Positions 24,281 through 35,821 of a stretch of DNA of 64,000 nt are shown here, one piece after another (position 1 is the stretch's first letter; each line of letters begins with the position of its first letter). The position numbers were made by a program, and so were the translations under genes. Source of the stretch: Typha latifolia (Eukaryota > Streptophyta > Magnoliopsida > Poales > Typhaceae); assembly GCA_019914945.1 (NCBI GenBank), contig CM034104.1:8606046-8670045 (forward strand). Reading direction: 5' to 3'. The notes beneath the pieces are model-generated. The model worked only from the letters and a program-made list of their open reading frames with translations. It did no database searches and was not told where the DNA came from.

Positions 24281-25320
24281 CATAGAGTTGCGTGTGGCCA
24301 GGACTGAGGCGAGACGTGAGAACTTTTGTCCGTGCTTGCGAAGTCTATCATAAGGCAAAGGCAACCACATTGAAACTCGCTAAATTACTTCAGCCTCTAT
24401 CGATACCAGACCGTGTTTGGGAAGATATTTCTATTTATTTCATAGAAAGTCTTTCACTGGTATGTGGATACTTAGTTATTTTTATGGTGGTTGACATATT
24501 AAGCAAGTATGCACATTTTTCCACAATGTCGCATCCATTTTCAGCCAAGTCGGGGGCTAAAATTTTTGTGAGAGATGTTGCTAGGTTGCATGGCAAGCCA
24601 CGCATGATTGTCTCCAATCATGATCGTGTATGGATGGACTTTTTCAGATTGCATGGGACTCGACTGAACCTCAGTTCGGCCTACCATCCACAGACGGACG
24701 GCCAAACCGAGGTGGTCAATCGAGGCTTTGAGCAGTATTTGCGGTGCTTTGTGCGAGAGATGCCAAGACGCTAGTTGGAGTCCTTACTATAGGCAGAGTG
24801 ATCTTACAACACTACCCACCACAGCAGTATTGGCATGACTTCGTTTGAGGTGGTGTATGGGCGCATGACTACGGCATTATGCGCCTATAACCTTGTGGCA
24901 TCTACAGATCGGACAGAGGTGGACTTGGCATTGATGGATAGAGATGCCACATTGAGGAGGTTGTGTGCCCATCTTAAACTTACTCAAAACTGCATTAAGC
25001 AAATTTATGATCGCAGCCATCGGGAGTAGGAGTTCAACATCGATAGTTGGGTGTTCGTGAAGGTGCAACCGTACTAACAGGTGACCCTACATCCGATACA
25101 AAACCAGAAGTTAGCACATCGCTACTTCGATCTGTTTCGGGTGCTAGAGTGTATCGGGCTGGTTGCATATCGCTTGGAGCTGCTTGAGGGGTCGAGTGTA
25201 CACTCAGTCTTTCATGTTTCATTGCTGAGGGAACGGATTGGAGATCACCAAGTCATGGGATCGGTTCTAAAGAGCCATTGGAGGAGACAGCATTATGGAG
25301 CCGGTTCGTGTACTATGTGA
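24281..25320 (+). pseudogene. Integrase of Gypsy element 1
   Basis: Integrase inserts the cDNA into the host chromosome. The stretch WPGLRRDVRTFVRACEVYHK carries the last Cys of the HHCC finger. The catalytic core follows, but with decay: MDFIEGL reads IYFIESL, so the first Asp is lost, and SDRD reads SNHD. The Glu segment YHPQTDGQTEVVNRGFEQYL is present. The GPY/F-like part ends at about 25320 with HSVFHVSLLRERIGDHQV. In-frame stops occur at about 24774, 25029 and 25077. Confidence 0.85.
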
Positions 25321-25352
25321 GGCATTGACGACATCATGGTACCAGATTAGAT

Positions 25353-25451
25353 ATGGAGATTCTAGTCGAGTGGCTTAGCAAACCATTCGACAAGGCGACA
25401 TGGGAGCTAGAGATGGACATCTTGGAGCGTTTCCCTGACTTTGCACCTTGA
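25353..25451 (+). pseudogene. Chromodomain-like C-terminal tail
   Basis: MEILVEWLSKPFDKATWELE, followed by DILERFPDF, matches the chromodomain at the end of chromovirus integrase, which directs integration to marked chromatin. An extra G shifts the normal ending (HLED is encoded in the next frame) and gives a stop at 25449-25451. Confidence 0.75.
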
Positions 25452-25470
25452 GGACTGCTCTAATACCAAT

Positions 25471-26287
25471 TGAAAAACCCCTAGACACAAGTATGTATCT
25501 AAATACTAGGTAATGATATCACTTGTTCGCTTAAGTAAAAGTCCGAAGAAATATTAAGAACGAAAGCAGAGATGAACGCCAAGATTTTAACGTGGAAAAA
25601 CCCAAACGGGAAAAAACCACGGATCCAAACTCGGATCAAAACCAATCACTAGAATAGTAGCAGTTACAAGACTGACTCACAAAACAACCCGTTGATCCAA
25701 ACGACTTTGTTCCTCTTAGTCTTGCTCGCTAGAACCCACGATTCACTATTTCTCGTGATTGAAGTCTAACCTCAGTAACCCTCGAGATTGATCTTTCGTC
25801 TAGATAGCCCTTAAGACGAAAGATTAAGTTTTGTAGATGAGTGGAATCTTGATAGTTGAAGAACCGATGTAGCCTCAAGAAGTCTCTTTCAATAATGCTT
25901 CCTCAACCGCCCTAGAGATAGGGCATCACAATCCTTATATATGATCTCCAAGATAGAGCCAAATCCAAGTCTTATCCGTACTCACGAAAGTCCAATTTTT
26001 TCAAACTTCGTTGGTGCATTCTAACGCGGCCCGGGTGCGTTCGAACGACATGACTTGATCTCAGGTGCGTTCGAACGGGCCCGAGTGCGTTCGAACGGGA
26101 CAATATGAATTCTTCAGGTTGCGTTCGAACGCGTTTGTGAACGTAGTGTGAACTGAATAGCTTTTTTCCAATAATTTTACAATTCTTCACACCAAAGATA
26201 TTCTAGACTTGTATAAAGCTCATATACATCTAAAAATACACTTAGAATATTTTGTACACAATTGCCAATAATTAAAAACCTTACAAA
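25471..26287 (-). mobile_element. Inverted SIRE-type Copia LTR with its PBS side at 25456-25470
   Basis: It matches the SIRE 3' LTR at 58382-59410 in reverse complement: LTR end GGTTTTTCA at 25471, start TGTAAGG near 26287. On the - strand it is followed by ATTGGTATTAGAGCA, a one-base variant of the plant PBS, and then directly by Gypsy chromodomain sequence. It is therefore an LTR plus PBS rather than a clean solo LTR. It carries GCGTTCGAACGC motifs at 26010-26130 but lacks the tandem expansion seen in the 58-kb copy. Confidence 0.8.
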
Positions 26288-26335
26288 AATAAACAACTAA
26301 TGCAATAAGAAAAGATTATAACTAAATGTATCAGC
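26288..26335 (-). mobile_element. 3' LTR stub of Gypsy element 2
   Basis: On the - strand it starts TGATACATTTAGTTATAATC, as in other F1 LTRs, and stops after GTTTATTTTT at the SIRE LTR. The internal sequence before it ends with CTCAAGGTGG-type purine/GT sequence typical of this family. Confidence 0.75.
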
Positions 26336-26389
26336 CCACCACGCTTCCCCCACCTTGCTCTCAAGGTGTAAAGTTTGGGAACGCTACAC

Positions 26390-27535
26390 GATATCAGTCT
26401 CCAACTCCCATGTCGCCTCATCAGATGGCTTACCAAGCCATTCAACTAGAATCTCCATCTCTAATCTAGTACCATGTCGTCGTCAGTACCTAGCAAGTAC
26501 ACGAACTGGCTCTACGATCTCTATCTCCTCCAATGGCTCTGGTAGAACTAATCCAACGACCTCATGATCTCCAATCCGTTCCCTCAGCAGTAAAACATGA
26601 AAGACAGGATGCACTCTCGACCCCTCCAGCAGCTCCAAACGATATGTAACTGAACCAATATGCTCTACCACCCGAAATAGACCAAAGTAGCGATGTGCTA
26701 ACTTTTGGTTACGCATCGAATGCAAGGTCACCTATCGATACGATTGTACCCTCACAAACACCCAACTGCCGATGTTGAACTCCTACTCCCGATGGCTACG
26801 AACATAAATTAGCTTCATGCGGTTTTGAGCAAGTTTAAGATGGGCACGCAACCTCCTCAATGTGGTATCTCTATCCATCAATGCTAAGTCCACCTCCGTC
26901 CGATCTGCTGATGCCACTGGGTCATAAGCGCGTAATGTTAGAGTCGTGCGTCCATATACCGCCTCAAATGGAGTCATGTCAATACTGTTATAGTAGGCGG
27001 TCTTGTAAGACCACTCCGCCTATCGTAAGAACTCTAACCATCGTCTCAGCATCTCTCCAACAAAGTACCTCAAGTACTACTCAATGCCTCGATTGACCAC
27101 CTCGGTTTGGCCGTCCGTCTGTGGATGGTAGGTCGAACTGAAGTTCAATTGAATTCCCTGCAATCTGAAAAACTTCATCCAAAAGTCTCTCATAAATACA
27201 TGATCACGATCTGAGACAATCGTGCGTGGCATGCTATATAACTGAGCAACATCTCTAGCAAAAATTTCAGCTACCGACTTAACTGAAAATGGATGTGACA
27301 ATGTCGAAAAGTGCGCATACTTTCTCAATCTGTCAACCATCTCAAAAATAACAGAATATCCACATATCAGCGGAAGACCCTCTATAAAATCCATAGAAAT
27401 GTCCTCCCAAAGACGATCTGATATAGGTAAAGGCTGAAGTAATCCGACCGGTTTTAATATGGTTGCCTTAGCCTTTTGACAGACTTTGCAAGCACAAACA
27501 AAACTCCTCACATTCTACCTCAATCCTGGCCACGT
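26390..27535 (-). pseudogene. Integrase of Gypsy element 2
   Basis: The core is well preserved on the - strand at 27511-27077. It has the finger remnant CACKVCQKAK, first Asp in WEDISMDFIEGLP, second Asp in TIVSDRDHVFMRDFW, and Glu in YHPQTDGQTEVVNRG. All three catalytic acids are present. The GPY/F-like part follows at 26977-26783 (ALMDRDTTLRRLRAHLKLAQ) and 26731-26483 (VHPVFHVLLLRERIGDHEV). In-frame stops separate these blocks and the chromodomain tail is hardly recognisable. Confidence 0.87.
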
Positions 27536-28304
27536 GCAACTTTGAGATATTCTCCTATAAGTCCTCAAGACACCCTCACAACCAGCCTCTCGAGTTTGGT
27601 GGTAGTGCTCTAACAATTTCTGCCGCAATCTATCATTTGCGGGCACTCTAATGCATCCGCAGTCCAGCAGCAAACCGCCTCGATTCTCCAGCTCTGGATA
27701 GCATCCGGATCATTCAACACATACATACCTTAGCTCGTCAAGGAAGGGAAAGGTGTGAGAAGAATAGGCTGCGAGCTCGGCGGTATCGGGTTGGCGTGAT
27801 AGTGCATCCCCGGCTCTATTCTCCGTTCCCTTCTTGTATTGGATTTCATAATCATAACCCAGTAATTTTGTGACCAATCTCTGCTATGACAGAGTGTGTA
27901 TATGCTGCCCCATAAAGTATGGAAGGCTCCTTTGTTCAGTTCAGATAATGAATCGCCTACTGATCAAATAAGGCCTCCACTTTGTCACCGTATGTAGAAT
28001 TGCCAACATCTATCTTTTGTATATCGATAATTGCTGAGATTTTTGTGATAGAGCCTTACTAAGAAAGGCTATGGGATGTCCTCCTTGCATTAGTAAAGCT
28101 CCTATGCCAACTGTCGATGCATCACATTCCATAATGAACTCTTTGCTGAAGTCCAGTAGAGCCAAAATGGGCACTGTTGTCATTTGTTGTTTTTAGTTTT
28201 TCAAAGGCTATAGTGGGTTCATCTGTCTATCTAAAAGAGTTCTTCTACAACAAGGAAGTGAGAGGAGCAACGATCTTGCCATACCCGGCGATGAAGTGGC
28301 GATA
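27536..28304 (-). pseudogene. Decayed RNase H region of Gypsy element 2
   Basis: Position between RT and integrase, and short matches on the - strand (KPIVAFEKLK, HSVIAEIGHKITGL), indicate the RNase H and spacer. Stops are frequent and no catalytic residues can be assigned. Confidence 0.6.
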
Positions 28305-28920
28305 CTATCCGGTCAGCCTAAAAATTTTTCGCAATCCTATGGTGGTAGTAGAAATAGGCCAAGCGGTCATGCATGCTATCTTTTGAGGATTCACCGCTAC
28401 ACCTTCCGCTGAGATTATGTGGCCTAAATACTCTACTTGTGGTACTCCCCATAGGCACTTGGACTTCTTGATCTTTAACTTGTCTTGCTTCAACAAATTT
28501 TGCACATCCTCCAAATGCTGTCAATGCTCCAATTCAGTCCTGCTATACACCAAAATGTCATCAAAAAATACGAAGACATACCTTTGCAATAGAGACCGAA
28601 ATATATCATTAATGAGGCCTTGAAAGGTAGCTGGACCATTGGTGAGACCAAAAGGAATCACCGGAACTTGTAATGCCCGTCTGGAGTTTGAAATATAGTT
28701 TTGTGCACATCCACGTAGTGAACTCTAATTTGATGATACCCAGCCCTCAAGTCAAGCTTGCTGAATATAGTTGCCCCTAAAAGCTCGTCCAGTAGTTCCT
28801 CTATAATCGGAATGGGATACCAGTCCTTCACGGTAATAGTGTTTAGTGCCCGATAGTCAAGACAAAAATGCCATGTCCCATCCTTTTTTTGCACCAATAG
28901 CAAGTGCGATGATTATGAGC
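28305..28920 (-). pseudogene. Reverse transcriptase of Gypsy element 2
   Basis: On the - strand: [74 protein letters not shown], the catalytic [15 protein letters not shown] near 28530-28575, then CLWGVPQVEYLGHIISAEGV and QKIACMTAWPISTTTIGL. The catalytic Asp pair is intact. A frameshift lies near 28658 and the frame breaks after GLRKIFRLTG. Confidence 0.88.
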
Positions 28921-29282
28921 TATGACTTGGTTGAATGAGGCCTTGCTCCAACATCTCGGCTACCATCTTAGAAAAAACTTCTTTTTGCACATGTGGATAT
29001 TGATATGGCCTCATGTTTGCCGGTGCAGCCCCGGGTATAATCTCTATGCGATGGTCCGTCATTCGCCTTGGTGGAACTCCTATGGCTCCTCAAACAGTCT
29101 AGAAAGTTATCTAATAAATTAGACAATTTAATTGTAGTACCTTAACTCATTTGAGGCTCATCTCCTGCTGGCCCTAACTGAAGAATATAGGCCAAATCAC
29201 TCACACATGGCAGCCCCACTATCGGGTGCATCGCTAGAATCGGCGGAGAACGAACGCCATCTAGCCGCACATCTTTGTTTCC

Positions 29283-29582
29283 TTATTTAAATTTCATCCA
29301 CATGCTCCGAAAATCAAATGTGATGGGTCCCAAACTCTGTAACCACTGAGTGCCAAGGATAATGTCCGCCCCTCGCAATGCCAATGGATACAAGTCCACA
29401 TTGATGTCGTGTCCTTGCACCCATATACCGACCCGGCGACATAAGCTCTCTGCCTTAAGCTTCGTGCCATCTCTAATAGCAACGTCAAATCCCGTGGTCG
29501 GTTTAGCATCCAAGCCCAATCTCCTCATTAATCTCTCATCTAGAAAGTTGTGTGTACTCCCAGAATCGATGAGGATGTGCAC
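29283..29582 (-). pseudogene. Aspartic protease of Gypsy element 2
   Basis: The 99-codon open stretch contains an intact retropepsin active site HILIDSGSTHNFLDERL, then GFDVAIRDGTKLKAESLCRR and ALRGADIILGTQWLQSLGPI. This is the best-preserved protease of the family in the window. It is isolated by frameshifts from gag (29540-30040) and from RT. Confidence 0.87.
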
Positions 29583-31098
29583 ACAATGCTTCTAACGAGT
29601 TTGTCTACTCGTAACGTCCTCGGCGCGGAAGTACCCGAATATGCATGCATCGATATTTCAACTTGGATATCTTCCTCTACGCCCTCCTCAACGGCCTCCT
29701 CATGGACTTCCTCTGGACACTCTCCATCATCAACAACCTCGTCATCCTCCTCGAGACCGCCAATAAGCACCACACTCTCGATTGGTTTGGAACACCGATG
29801 ACTGGGGGTGAAACGTTCATTGCATCGAAAGCAAAGGCCCTTCGCTCTTCGCTCCTCTACCTGGGCAGCTGTGAGAGTTCGAACAGGGGGTCTTGTAACT
29901 CCTCTAACATCGGAAGAAGGTCTCAAAGGTGGTCGTGGTCTAGTATTCGTAGCCGCTGTCTTTGAACCCGCCAAATTTCCAGCCGGCATTCTAGGTACAA
30001 ACTGCCCATCTTGGTTGCCCCGACTTGATTTCGCTGCCATCTTGAGAGCCTTTATACTTTTGCTCCATCCTCATGACCTTCTCAAAGGCCTCCTCAATAG
30101 TGGTAGGACAAAGAGCACGAACATCCACTTGTATCTCTTCTCACAGCCCTGAAATAAATATGCTCATCAATGTCGGTTTAGGTCAAGGTGGCTCACAACG
30201 ACTATTTGCTCTTTCAAATTCTAGTTGGTACTCCAATACGGTCATCCTCTGAATTATTTTGCTTAATGTAGTAGCAAGATCTTCATATGCCGTTGTGCCA
30301 AATCTACGTGTAATCCTCCTACAAAAGTCAGCCCAACCGGTAAATTCTCCACCGGCAATACCGTTCCTTGGAGGTGAAAACTTGCCATCTAGACCTTTTT
30401 GTCCTCCGTTGTTCCTTGACAATCAAAGTATTGTTCAACTTGAAACACTCAATATGTTGGATCACTGTCTTGGAATTTTGAAAAGTCCAAGCATGCAATT
30501 CTCCTTTGAAGAGCATTATCGGGTTCTCGAAAGATCCTTGGTTCAGGTCTAAACCTCTATGCATGTTGATCTTCTTCCCTAAATCCTCGAGCATATCCAT
30601 CACCATCTTCGAAGGGATCAACCTCATCCTCAAAGTGTTAATCCTCCTCATCGATGAAGTGCATCGGTGCCGCACGCCTCTCGGGTTCCGTCACCGCCGG
30701 TTTTGGGTTTCGTATCGGAGGTGGGGAATGATGTGTAGGCATAAGTAAAAGAGGATCATTGACACTAACATAACATATCGCACTTGGACCTATGGGGTAT
30801 CAGTTCGATGTGGTCCCACTGTTGGTCCTTCTTGAGGCACCGATCGTTGTTGAGGAGATGACGAAGCCAATCGGTTCATGACATATTCCTTTAGATCATT
30901 GTGATCCTTTTGCATTGCGTCAACTCTATGCAGCAATATTTGGAACATGCCCCTAAGTTCATCTGCTAAGCCCATATTCACACCTATGGATGTTGGTTGA
31001 CTCAGTCCTGCTGTGGTCACTCCAAAAGAATCGACCTCACGTTTAGGGTTATCGTGGATTGACACTTTCCTTGTCGGTGTGCTCTCTATTCGCCTAGC
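29540..31098 (-). pseudogene. gag of Gypsy element 2
   Basis: The - strand reads from about 31098: an N-terminal part with NMGLADELRGMFQILLHRVDAMQKDHNDLKEY (helical), a decayed capsid domain at 30550-30180 (VFQVEQYFDCQGTTEDKKV, FGTTAYEDLATTLSKIIQ), then an Arg/Pro-rich linker and the knuckle CFRCNERFTPSHRC at about 29840-29800, in which Gly is replaced by Ser. An acidic stretch leads to the protease. Several frameshifts are present. Confidence 0.83.
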
Positions 31099-31325
31099 TC
31101 TGATACCAAGGATAGTGTCTACGGTACCAAAAGATAGGCTCTGATACCTATGATAGTACTACAGAATAATTCCCTTAAGATCAAAATTTATTGTAGGAAG
31201 CTGTCCGCGTAATTGAGGAAAAATATTCACCAGATATTCTCCTATAGTTAGAAAATTACAAAACCAAGTGGAATCAATCCGTAACTCCCTGAACTATGCT
31301 TTTCGTATTTATGTCTGGGTTCACA
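31098..31325 (-). mobile_element. PBS and truncated 5' LTR of Gypsy element 2
   Basis: On the - strand the PBS TTGGTATCAGAGC lies at 31098-31111. Upstream of it a second GGTATCAGAGCC and a GGTACC unit occur within about 60 bp, so PBS-like copies are again iterated at the LTR end. Homology to other F1 LTRs ends at about 31325, where the F4 LTR sequence starts. Confidence 0.72.
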
Positions 31326-31370
31326 ACCCCCTCCCTCACCTCTCTTTCTTCTCTTCCTCTTCTCCTCCTC

Positions 31371-31371
31371 T

Positions 31372-31419
<48 letters not shown>

Positions 31420-31420
31420 T
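31371..31420. repeat. (TTTC)n microsatellite
   Basis: About 12 uninterrupted TTTC units lie inside the F4 LTR. Confidence 0.92.
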
Positions 31421-31459
31421 TTCTCCTTCTTCCTTGGCTTCTTCTCCTTCGTTCTGCAT

Positions 31460-31482
31460 AGTGCTGGGCTCGGCCCAGCACT
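31460..31482. repeat. Hairpin AGTGCTGGGC/GCCCAGCACT in the F4 LTR
   Basis: Two 10-bp arms, AGTGCTGGGC and GCCCAGCACT, are separated by TCG. A decayed second copy follows at about 31492. The 62-kb copy of the LTR has the same pair in perfect form. Confidence 0.85.
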
Positions 31483-33714
31483 GTAGTAGGCAGTGCTGGG
31501 TCGAGCTGAGTAGTGATGGCAGAATTAATTAATTATTTTATTTATGCTATCTATTTAGGTATTTTTCTTCTTAATTAATGCAAATAGATTATTTAGACAT
31601 TAACTATTTTAATAATATTATATATTCTTTAATATAATTTTATTAATGATAATTTTTATAATTAATGATTAATTAGGTATTAATATAGGTAATACGTTTA
31701 TTTATTTATTTTATTTATATATATATATTAGAATAATAGATAAATTTGTAAATTATAATTATTTGATTTCTATTCTAATATTCTTATGATATACATTTTA
31801 AGTAATTCTATTAATTTATTATATATTATTATTCTGCAACAAATAAAATATTAGGCTTATTTAGTTATTTATTTATTATCTTATCGAGTAAAGACTACAC
31901 AGTTCTTAATTAATCAAGATCGAGTATGAATTATAAAATTAATTATAATTAGACCTTGTCTATACTTATAGTTATTTAGCCTTCTATTTTATTTTAGGTT
32001 GTAATTATATATTTAGAAATATCCTTATATAAAGGAAGTAGACTTGTTCTCCTTATACTATAATTAGTATTTTATAATAGTATAATTATAGTATTTGAAT
32101 CATATCTATAAGATAGATCTAGTTATGTAATCAAAAATAAAAAAAAGTGATTCTAAATCTAATAAACCTTTATATTTTACTTAAATTAATTTGAATTAGA
32201 TAAACGACTAACTTCATGCTACTTAAATATTTTCAGATCTTGAACCCTCTTATTTGAGACCCTATGGACCTTGTTAGCAATGAGTGTCACTTGGTTGGTT
32301 GGCGGATGTAAATGATACATGGTTTGCGTTTTGTCAGGGTGAGTAGTCTTATCCCCTAGACGCCTTTCTCAAATTAGGTTATATTATATATATTATGTAC
32401 ATACATGTTTTAGTCTCCAGCATGATTATATAACTTTATCTAGAGATGATTACGGTCGAGCATATTTTATCATGCATTTGATTAGGTTGATATGGGATGT
32501 GAGTACATTGGTGATATATATAGAGATGATGAGAGATGATTATACTGTTATAATGTTATGTTCAGTTGATCTGTAGTACGAGTATGCATATGTTGACTAC
32601 ATGGTTGAAGACTATATTGCATCATTTTTTTCTTGATTCCTGTTCCACCTAAATTCCTATTATGCATTGACTGGTTATCGTACTGGATATATGCATATGA
32701 TTTGTCATTTAGAAGGAAAGCATGAAATATAATTGATAGGATAGTTGATAGAAAGTGTGAGGATACCCAAGTGGGCACGAGGGTTAGGACTCGCTTGGTG
32801 GATGATTGATCGCTCGACATAGTCGCAATCCTATTGGCCTTACGTCTGAGGTCGTTAGTCTGTGTGCGCAGTAGACATTCAGACACATGCCGTTCGCTAG
32901 GGCATATGTGGCTAGTTATCCTCACGAGATTTCTCTCAACTAGAAGGGTGCCCAATCTGGATGGATGTTGATACCCTTAGCAGATGGTAGTGTATGGTTA
33001 TATTTGAGATACTCCTTGCAGATGGTAGAGTATGCTCGGAGCCTTCGGGCATGATGTTGAGACCGAGTACCGGGTGTTAACTATGCATAGTGGTCTAGTA
33101 TATGATGACATATAGAGCTGACATTGATGACTGAGATGCTGATAAATGCATATAATTTCATTATCATTTGATTACCTGATTACCGAGTAGTCAATATACA
33201 TCATATATAGTTGCATTTCATATCCTAGCATCGTCATGGTCGGCATGCATCATGTGTCATATTTGAGAGAGAGTTATGATGATAGTATAATATGGAGATT
33301 TGTTTATTCATTGTCGAGAATTATACAATTTATTAGTCATGACATGTTATCTATTTTTCATTTATGTATTATTGAGGAATATTCATATACTCATTCACGA
33401 CATGATGCTCTTTCTCATTCATATTATCCAGTACATGATTTACTCTCTATTTGACATCACTGATTCGGGGTAAGGTCTATTCACTAAGCCTTTTCCTCAT
33501 GACTCTCTTATTTCTTTTTTTTTAACCCCCACAGATATTATGGTATGTGATACCGACTTGAGATATCGTGATGAGATATTTTAGAGTAAAGATGAGATGA
33601 GCTATAAATGCGAGACAGTATAGATGTAGTTTATATAGAAATTGAGTTGTACCAGTATTTGATATGTGTACTCTTTTGTATTAGATGATGATTTGTATAA
33701 TACAGGTCAAATCA

Positions 33715-35821
33715 TGGCGTTAGAGCCACCGTTCCTCTAACACACGCTTCCTATGATGACAACCAGAGCTTGGCTGCATGGTGAGATGAGGAAGAAGAGA
33801 TTCTCCCAATAGAGCAGGGGGAAACAGTTGCGGGGACTTCCACCCGCAGAACCGCCCGATCAAATTGAAATATGGAAGAGCCTAGCTTTCAAGCCATGTT
33901 TGGGTCTCTTACCGAAAAAATGGCCATCAACAACTAGATGATGATGGAGATGATGCGGAAATTACGGGTGACAAGGGAAGCTATGGTGAATAGGAATGCA
34001 CCATCGACCCCACGACGCGAGTCCACCCCCATGAAACCGCCGCCACCGGTTCATAATTTGCAACAACAAGATCCTTTGTTGCCACCACCCTATGGGAAGA
34101 GACAAGCATGGATGGTTCCACCAGGCCCAGTTGTAGGTGAGCCCATCTAACGAGCGAACCACTTTGGAGATCGCCTTCGAGATCTAGATCCGTGAGCGGG
34201 GCAATACGAACTGGAACTACGTCAAGTTAATCAAAATAGAAGGAGGGATCATCAACCATTCATTGTGCATCCTCCTCCGGTTAGACAAGGACTTGGATAT
34301 GATCCGGATCGAGACAACGGTATCCATGGGCAAATCGTGCGTCTCAAATTTCCTAAGTTCAAAGGTGGCGATCCGATCGATTGGTTGTATAGGGCGGAGC
34401 AATTCTTCGCATACCAGGGTACAACGGGAGAATATAAGGTGACGCTTGCGAGCTTCCACCTTGAAGATGTGGTGCTTCATTGGTTTCGAGTAGCCAATGC
34501 CCATGAGGTTATTGAAACTTGGGCCGACTTTTGCGCCGATATCATGCAGCGTTTTGGAGCATCGAGGTATGAAAATTTCAATGCTCTCCTCTCAAAGATG
34601 GTGCAAAGGACCACGATTGGGGCATACCAAGAAGAATTTGAGAGGATAAGTAGCCGATGCCAACCCCATGGACGGATCAGCAACTTTGTAGCTCCTTCAT
34701 CTCCAGGCTGTAGGGAGATATACAAGCTGACATAAGGGCTTTAAGGCCTAGAACCTTAAAGGAGCCCTTCAATGATGCGGTGCTCATGGAAGACAAACAT
34801 CGGGCTATGAAGTTACCCCTGAAATAGAATTGGATAAGCCAAGGAAGCCGCAATCCGGTTCAAACAACCAAAGTGGCAAGAAATGTTACCGGCGTACCAA
34901 GAACCGTTGCTGCAATGGTGCCTCCTTGGGCACCTCTGAAGCTATCCCAAGATGTGAAGTATGCGCCTAGAGGTCCAAGACGAGCACTCACACATGCTCA
35001 AATGGAGGAACGAAGAGCCATAGACCTATACGTTCGTTGTGATGAGAAGTTTGTACCCAGGCATCGCTGCGCTAAACCGATGGAATTGGTGATGCTAATC
35101 AATGGATTGGAGGAGGCTAAGGATGAGATGGCAACTGAAGATGAATGGGTGGCTGGACAGCAAGGAGGAGTAGCTGAGGAGCAACCCGTGGAGGACATGA
35201 TAGCTGGACAGCCGCGCCAAAGACTTTGCGGGTGAATGGTGTAGTCAAGAAAACCACCATGAGAATCTTGATTGACATCGGGTCCACCCACAACTTCATT
35301 GACAAGAGGCTCCTTAGGAAGATTGGGCTCGAGTCGGAACCCATGGAAGGGTTCGACGTGACGATTGGAGACGGCACCACATTGCAGGCAGATTTTATTT
35401 GTGGAGGTGTGGAATTGAAGGTGCAAGGCCAAACTTTCACATTGGATCTTTATTCGTTGGCCTTGCAAGGTGCCGACATTGTCTTTGGGACCTAATGGCT
35501 TCAAAGCTTGGGGCCTGTAATATTTGATTTTTCAAACCTCACACTTACATTTCAGAGGAATGGATGAAGAGTGCTGCTAGATGGAAACCAACTGCGGCAA
35601 GGGCCGACATTGCAACCACTTTTGGGACTTTCATGTGCAGAGGACTGAGTTCTACTATTGCAAATGGTTGTTGTTGAACTAGAACATTCACCATCAAGGG
35701 AAATAGCCACTAGCATGCAAGAGCAGCTGCAAGAAAATTAAGGATCTCTTCGAGGAACCTCGAGTACTGCCGTTGACCCATCGGCACGACCATCGCATCC
35801 AGATCATTCTAGGGGCTAAAC
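33715..35821 (+). pseudogene. gag and protease of a second Gypsy family (F2)
   Basis: Leader sequence (GAGCCACCGTTCCTC) is followed by a decayed gag start and an intact-looking middle. At 33938-34150 is a Met-rich helix MMMEMMRKLRVTREAM and a Pro-rich linker. At 34265-34735 is the capsid domain: IVRLKFPKFKGGDPIDWLYR, AEQFFAYQGTTGEYKV, LSKMVQRTTIGAYQEEFE. At 34873-35235 the zinc knuckle is damaged (YVRCDEKFVPRHRC, first Cys and Gly lost). At 35226-35495 is the protease, with active-site LIDSGST changed to LIDIGST. RT-proximal sequence (THRHDHRIQIILGA) stops at 35821, where an LTR begins. Confidence 0.83.

Larger units (their letters stand above)
17507..25455 (+). mobile_element. Gypsy chromovirus-like element 1 (5' LTR to chromodomain tail), interrupted
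   Basis: Components follow in the order expected of a Ty3/Gypsy element: LTR (17507-18260), PBS (18263), gag, protease, RT, start of RNase H, integrase, and a chromodomain-like tail ending at 25451. The element is non-functional. Two solo LTRs split gag and RT, a reverse-oriented LTR region sits in gag, most of RNase H and the start of integrase are deleted near 24150-24280, and many stops are present. A 3' LTR is not seen; the element abuts an inverted SIRE LTR at 25471. Confidence 0.8.
26288..31325 (-). mobile_element. Gypsy element 2 (F1 family), minus strand
   Basis: Read right to left: 5' LTR remnant (31112-31325), PBS near 31098-31111, gag, protease, RT, decayed RNase H, integrase and the start of the 3' LTR (26335 leftwards, TGATACATTTAG). 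The 3' LTR is cut after about 48 bp by the SIRE LTR and the 5' LTR is cut at about 31325 by a long LTR of family F4. All reading frames are broken. Confidence 0.82.
31331..33704 (+). mobile_element. Long LTR of family F4, 5' truncated
   Basis: From 31331 the sequence matches the LTR that starts at 62482, from CTCCCTCACCTC through the hairpin at 31460 and the following AT-rich part. It ends near 33704 (TAATACA), just before second-family Gypsy leader sequence. The first about 480 bp seen in the 62-kb copy are missing. The internal 2.3 kb has no gene; it is AT-rich to 32250 and then GC-balanced with short open frames. Confidence 0.65.

Noticed and set aside
31248..31532. Open frames rich in Lys/Glu or Phe/Leu
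   Set aside because: They read through the (TTTC)n microsatellite and are low-complexity artefacts.
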